From Chryseobacterium populi (GTDB taxonomy: Bacteria > Bacteroidota > Bacteroidia > Flavobacteriales > Weeksellaceae), in the NCBI RefSeq assembly GCF_000282115.1, contig NZ_AKJY01000006.1, positions 1 to 55,803 on the forward strand: a DNA stretch of 55,803 bases. The letters are read 5' to 3'. Position numbers and translations under genes: made by a program. Positions 52,136 through 55,803 of this stretch are shown here, piece after piece. Within the stretch, counting starts at the first letter, position 1; every line of letters begins with the position of its first letter. The notes beneath the pieces are model-generated. The model made no database searches, was not told the origin of the DNA, and saw only the letters and a program-made list of their open reading frames with translations.

Positions 52136-52921
52136 TTAATCTATGCTTAATTCGATAGGATTATAATTTTTTGCTCGATCTCCTGCCTTTTTAAGGAGAG
52201 AACGACGTTCATCAGGATCTTCAATGAATTTATTATAAAGAGTGGGATCCGTTAATTCTTTTCGTCGATAGTCAAATATTTTTTCTTTTTTCACTAGTTT
52301 AGCATTAGAATGCAAATTAGCAGAATTACAATAATATTTCCTTTTTCTGAAATTATATATCTTAAAATGATAATCATCTTTGTTATCAAACACTTCTAGA
52401 ATCAATCCTGGTAATTTACTAAACTTGTACGGACCAAAAGGGAAAGGCATTTCTTTAGTAAAATATGCAATCCAAGTTCTACCATATTTTTTTGTTATGG
52501 CTTTTTGGCATTTATACTTTCCAACCGTTTTAAATTCATTTATAAGCTGCCAATTGATATTATTTATTTCTTCATATTTAAAGTATTCATTAGATGTTTT
52601 AAAAGTTACATAAAGCTTTCCTGTTGTTGTTCCTATATTTTCCGGAAATTCGGAAGTATATTTCATTTGTTCTTCAACCGGACTGTTTTCATGAAGCTTT
52701 TTTTCAAAACGAAGTGAATCTCCAACATATTGATTCATATTTTTATAGTAAGATTCTTTCTCATTCATCAAAAGAGCAAACGCAGCATCCTGAATAATAG
52801 CATTTTTGGCTTGACTTTTATAAACCAATTTATAATCGGCTTCATATACAACGTTAAACCCTCCTTGAGATTTAATAATGATTATAAAGAAAAAGAAAAA
52901 TAGGCTGTAATAAATTTTCAT
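52136..52921 (-). CDS. GLPGLI family protein
   Basis: This 261-residue secreted protein has a signal peptide (1-19, ending IIKSQ). The family hallmark appears as FSKLPGLILEVFD (about 169-181), preceded by KCQKAITKKYGRTWIAYFT and the PFPFGPYKF segment. The GLPGLI family is confined to Bacteroidota and its function is not established. It lies 59 bases downstream of a small secreted peptide gene and may be co-transcribed with it. Confidence 0.9.
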   Translation of the reverse strand: MKIYYSLFFFFFIIIIKSQGGFNVVYEADYKLVYKSQAKNAIIQDAAFALLMNEKESYYKNMNQYVGDSLRFEKKLHENSPVEEQMKYTSEFPENIGTTTGKLYVTFKTSNEYFKYEEINNINWQLINEFKTVGKYKCQKAITKKYGRTWIAYFTKEMPFPFGPYKFSKLPGLILEVFDNKDDYHFKIYNFRKRKYYCNSANLHSNAKLVKKEKIFDYRRKELTDPTLYNKFIEDPDERRSLLKKAGDRAKNYNPIELSID

Positions 52922-52980
52922 AGTTTAAATATTCAAGCAAAGTATTGGTCATACTTTGCTTGGAGTTGAATTAGAGTTAA

Positions 52981-53184
52981 TTAATGAATATAAAGAGTTA
53001 TTCCTTTGGGAGTAGTACCACATTCATTATAATTAACAAGTTCTAAAAAGTTTGTTATTTGCTCCATTGTATATCCTTGTGTTTGCGTAACATTTACAAC
53101 ATGCCCGCAAGACGTCCTAAAAGGAAACGCTGATACCACACCAGCTAATAAAATAGCGCCTAATAAAATTGTTTTTTTCATCAT
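52981..53184 (-). CDS. Small secreted Cys-containing peptide
   Basis: This 67-residue product (66 from the second ATG at 53181) has a signal peptide (MKKTILLGAILLAGVVSA) and a mature part of about 47 residues with two Cys (TSCGHVV and NECGTT). These could form one disulphide. It ends in GITLYIH. I recognise no family. It precedes the GLPGLI gene on the same strand, so the two may work together, but only position supports this. Confidence 0.6.
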   Translation of the reverse strand: MMKKTILLGAILLAGVVSAFPFRTSCGHVVNVTQTQGYTMEQITNFLELVNYNECGTTPKGITLYIH

Positions 53185-53417
53185 TGTTTTTTTTTATGAC
53201 TAATTATTTAAATTCTTCTCGAAAATATAAAATAATTCAAATCATCTGGGAATTATTTTCTTATGTTAAATCGCTGTAACATGTACTTTTCATAGATATT
53301 AGAAATCATTCGTAAAAAACAACGACTAATCTCAATGTCTATAAAACATAATATATAAAAGGCTTATTTAATAGAATAAAATATATTTCAATCAGAGCAA
53401 ATACTTGGAAATGGTAA
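53185..53417. other. AT-rich intergenic region
   Basis: There are stops in all frames and no clear hairpin. It may hold the promoter of the small secreted peptide gene near its left end, but no exact TAnnTTTG box on the minus strand was identified. Confidence 0.3.
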
Positions 53418-53537
53418 GAGAAAACAGAGAATGAAATTGAGCAGGCCATAATACAGCTTAAATGTAGAATCGCAGAGCTCAAAAGCGATCCGCAATCGAC
53501 CCAAAAGTTTATTCATTGGCGGCATCACCAAAAGTAA
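53418..53537 (+). pseudogene. Possible gene fragment, no start codon
   Basis: A 39-codon open stretch after a TAA reads as a coiled-coil-like E-N-E-I-E-Q-A-I-I-Q-L-K followed by A-E-L-K-S-D-P-Q-S. It has no ATG and runs into the end of mcrC from the opposite side. It may be debris from an earlier insertion next to the restriction locus. Confidence is low because it is so short. Confidence 0.25.
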
Positions 53538-53544
53538 GAACACA

Positions 53545-54990
53545 TTATAATACCGGTAAGCTTATTCCAAGTTTAAAAACCTTATCGTAAGCCATTATCT
53601 GGTTTTCAGGATTACGGAATTGTTTTTTTATATTTTCTAAACTGAATTTTCCCGGGCTCTCATGCGGCTGTTCGGAGGGCATCTTTAATTCCGGGTAGAT
53701 GATTAAGCAGTCGATGGTTTTATTTTCTTCCCATTCGGGGTTATCAGCTTTAATTTGATGGATCACTTTTTTCAGGCGTGCATATCCCGATACCTGCCGG
53801 ATATCCTGGTGAATGTGGCTTTTATTGTATTTCAGCTTGTATTTGGCGTCAATTATCATTTCGAAGCCGGGCTTGCTGATGAGGATATCCAGTGAGTTCC
53901 CATAGGTGCTAAACTGGTAATGGATGTATTTTTCATCAGAAGGATTTGCTTTTAGCAGCTGGTAATAAAAGTAAAGCTCAAACAGCTGTGGCATATCAAT
54001 CCAGAACGGCGGGGTTTCTGTTTTCTGCTGTGCGGTTTTGGTAATATTGTACGAAAAGCGTTTTAAAATAAACTGCCCGATCCGTAAAGCTTCCTTATAT
54101 TCATTAAAAAACGGATTCAGATTAATATTTTTCAAATACTTTTCTTCAATATCCTCCCCAATCAGCTCAAAAGCGGGCCTGCAATAGCTGACAATATTCT
54201 TTACGGAATCAATATTGGAAGAAAATAAAAACTCATTGTTTTCTATATAGCTGACAGCAAACTGTAACACCTTTTTCAGGAACCTGTTTTCAATATGATC
54301 GGCTCCAAATACCTGGAACTCGCAGAATGTGGAAGTAAACCTGCTTTTAAAAACATTCTGCCTGATGTGCTCACCCACCAGTATTTTCCCTTTAGCCCTG
54401 TTGTTTAGATTGGCCCGTACCTTATAGTATGATTTTTTTAACCCTTTTCTTACAATTGCCTTTAGCACCTGTAAAAACTGCACGATAAGGAATGGGGTAA
54501 GCCTGTCGTCTTTACGGTCTATCCTGATGTATTTTGCCTCCCAGTCGATCCGGATCACGCCTTCTGATGCTTCTGCCGTTTTAGGTAAAGACATGATCTG
54601 AAGCAGGAGGTCAAGGTAATTAACTTCAACCTGCTCTACCCTGTAATCAGCGGTATATTCTTCGGAAGAGTTTTCATCAGATTCCAGACAGTCATTAAAA
54701 TATTCCGTTAAACCAGGGTTGATTTTAGGCTCTACACAGACCGTTCGGCCTGTATTCCCGAGCCAGTCTAGCCCTACGTAATAATCTGCCTTAATGCTGT
54801 AAAATCCGGCTTCTTCTTTTACGGCATAGCTGTTTCCGTTGGAATTATAGGGTTTTGATTTAACGTCCTTAAATAATTCATAGGAAGGTTCGGATAATTT
54901 CAAAAAGAGAAGATCATTATCTAAAATTTCTTCGCCCTCCGTAATCCGGGAGACGGTGAAGCTTTTATGCTCAGACAGCCGGATTCCCAT
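53545..54990 (-). CDS. mcrC: McrC, nuclease subunit of a McrBC restriction system
   Basis: This 481-residue protein has the McrC layout: an N-terminal beta domain (YYVGLDWLGNTGRTVCVEPKI), a helical middle (RANLNNRAKGKILVGEHIRQN), and a C-terminal PD-(D/E)XK nuclease. In the nuclease, the Asp of SLDILISK and the core of IIDAKYKLKY (about 375-400) supply metal ligands. With McrB it cleaves DNA carrying modified cytosines. Its ATG overlaps the mcrB stop (TAATG), so the two are coupled. Confidence 0.92.
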   Translation of the reverse strand: MGIRLSEHKSFTVSRITEGEEILDNDLLFLKLSEPSYELFKDVKSKPYNSNGNSYAVKEEAGFYSIKADYYVGLDWLGNTGRTVCVEPKINPGLTEYFNDCLESDENSSEEYTADYRVEQVEVNYLDLLLQIMSLPKTAEASEGVIRIDWEAKYIRIDRKDDRLTPFLIVQFLQVLKAIVRKGLKKSYYKVRANLNNRAKGKILVGEHIRQNVFKSRFTSTFCEFQVFGADHIENRFLKKVLQFAVSYIENNEFLFSSNIDSVKNIVSYCRPAFELIGEDIEEKYLKNINLNPFFNEYKEALRIGQFILKRFSYNITKTAQQKTETPPFWIDMPQLFELYFYYQLLKANPSDEKYIHYQFSTYGNSLDILISKPGFEMIIDAKYKLKYNKSHIHQDIRQVSGYARLKKVIHQIKADNPEWEENKTIDCLIIYPELKMPSEQPHESPGKFSLENIKKQFRNPENQIMAYDKVFKLGISLPVL

Positions 54991-55803
54991 TATAATGAAG
55001 CCTGTAGATTGGTAATTTTTTCTTTGACATCTTCCCCGATCAGCATACCGTCTTTGATGTATTCATTCAGGATCGGTTTGATCTCGTATTCCAGCCTGAT
55101 GGCCATTCCTGCCGTATTATTTTCGGCAGACTGATCAATGAAATAGGAATGTCCCAACCGGATATGCTCTTTTTCAAACTCAGGAGAACAATTTTCATCG
55201 AATAATTTATTCACCTGATGGTATAAGCTTTCGTCAAAGTTCTGCATCCCGTCTTCCGTTTTCAGGTTTCTCGGTGGCAGGGTGATGAAAGCAAAACGCC
55301 TTCTTACAGCATAATCAATATGCCCTACGCTTCTGTCTGCCGTGTTCATCGTCCCGATAATGTAGAGGTTAGGCGGAAGCACCAGCTCTTTGCAGCCTTC
55401 CACTTCATACATGCTCTCTACGGCTTCATTCCTGTATTCAAGGGCGTAGATCAGCTCACCCAGAACAGAGGATACATTGGCCCTGTTGATCTCGTCGATC
55501 ACCAGCACATAGTTTTTAAGGTCTTCTTTAATAACGGGGTTGTTTTTATTGGCATTGGTGGCGATGAGCTGTTGCAGGATCCTGTAATAGTAAGGGTATT
55601 TGCCCTTCATCGTCAGCCCCATCTTGATTTCCTGGTCCCGCAGGTCAATGGGTTTTGAGATTTCATTCCAGTTATTGTATATTTTCTCCATATCGCTGAA
55701 AAGAATTTTATACTTGATCTCTTCCCTGTCCGGAAAATTGTAGATAAAGCCGTCTTCTTTAATGGCTACAATCTGGGCTGTAATCTTCTCCCCAAAAGGA
55801 AAG
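54990..55803 (-). CDS. mcrB: McrB, AAA+ GTPase subunit (C-terminal part, cut by window edge)
   Basis: About 270 residues are present and the frame stays open to the window edge, so the Met at 55691 is internal. Walker B is LVIDEINRANVSSVLGELIYALEY. The McrB signature GTMNTADRSVGHIDYAVRRRFAF follows, including the sensor Asn and the arginine finger region. Walker A lies outside the window. McrB binds GTP, recognises modified cytosine and drives McrC. It is directly upstream of mcrC with a one-base overlap. Confidence 0.92.
   Translation of the reverse strand, partial: FPFGEKITAQIVAIKEDGFIYNFPDREEIKYKILFSDMEKIYNNWNEISKPIDLRDQEIKMGLTMKGKYPYYYRILQQLIATNANKNNPVIKEDLKNYVLVIDEINRANVSSVLGELIYALEYRNEAVESMYEVEGCKELVLPPNLYIIGTMNTADRSVGHIDYAVRRRFAFITLPPRNLKTEDGMQNFDESLYHQVNKLFDENCSPEFEKEHIRLGHSYFIDQSAENNTAGMAIRLEYEIKPILNEYIKDGMLIGEDVKEKITNLQASL

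Overview
The window comes from a low-GC member of the Bacteroidota, most likely a Chryseobacterium-like flavobacterium. The evidence is type IX secretion sorting tails, a SusC/SusD pair, a FecR anti-sigma factor with a DUF4974-like tail, a GLPGLI protein, a DPP5-type S9 peptidase, absence of Shine-Dalgarno sites, and several promoters of the TTTG-N19-TAnnTTTG type. No rRNA, tRNA, CRISPR array or intact insertion sequence was seen.

Layout. 0-4.7 kb: a periplasmic DPP5-like peptidase, a T9SS-secreted carbohydrate-binding-like protein, a small four-helix membrane protein and an unknown protein. 4.7-12.7 kb: one minus-strand regulon reading ECF sigma factor, FecR, SusC (with an STN signalling domain), SusD, then two tandem glycerophosphodiester phosphodiesterases; this looks like a cell-surface-signalled phosphodiester scavenging locus. 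12.8-15.5 kb: a hotdog thioesterase and topoisomerase III.

15.6-39.8 kb is the striking part: nine genes on the minus strand, apparently one transcription unit. In order of transcription they are an M15 endolysin-like peptidase, a 728-residue unknown, a 1024-residue probable polymorphic toxin with a nucleotidyltransferase-like C-terminus, a 217-residue probable immunity protein, two giant beta-rich proteins (2273 and 2066 residues), and three fibre-like proteins that share one N-terminal module but have different tips. None has a Sec signal or T9SS tail, and no sheath, tube, baseplate or capsid gene is present. The toxin and immunity genes are much AT-richer than the rest, a decayed fibre C-terminus sits between two fibre genes, and a duplicated promoter/operator-like element lies upstream. 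I propose an undescribed toxin-carrying, phage-tail-fibre-decorated assembly.

40.3-43.1 kb: metNIQ methionine transporter, preceded by a methionine-containing 31-residue leader ORF and an intrinsic terminator with a pairing segment, i.e. a candidate leader-peptide attenuator. 43.3-45.6 kb: a GH3 beta-glucosidase with a palindromic operator on its promoter. 45.7-50.6 kb: a DUF2652-like protein, a TolC-family fossil, an MFS exporter divergent from an Lrp/AsnC regulator with three evenly spaced repeats between them, a Tam-like methyltransferase, a duplicated-domain lipoprotein and an outer-membrane protein fossil. 50.9-53.2 kb: a T9SS-secreted protein with a YadA-like head, a GLPGLI protein and a small Cys-containing secreted peptide. 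53.5 kb to the end: McrC and the 3' part of McrB of a modification-dependent restriction system, running off the window.
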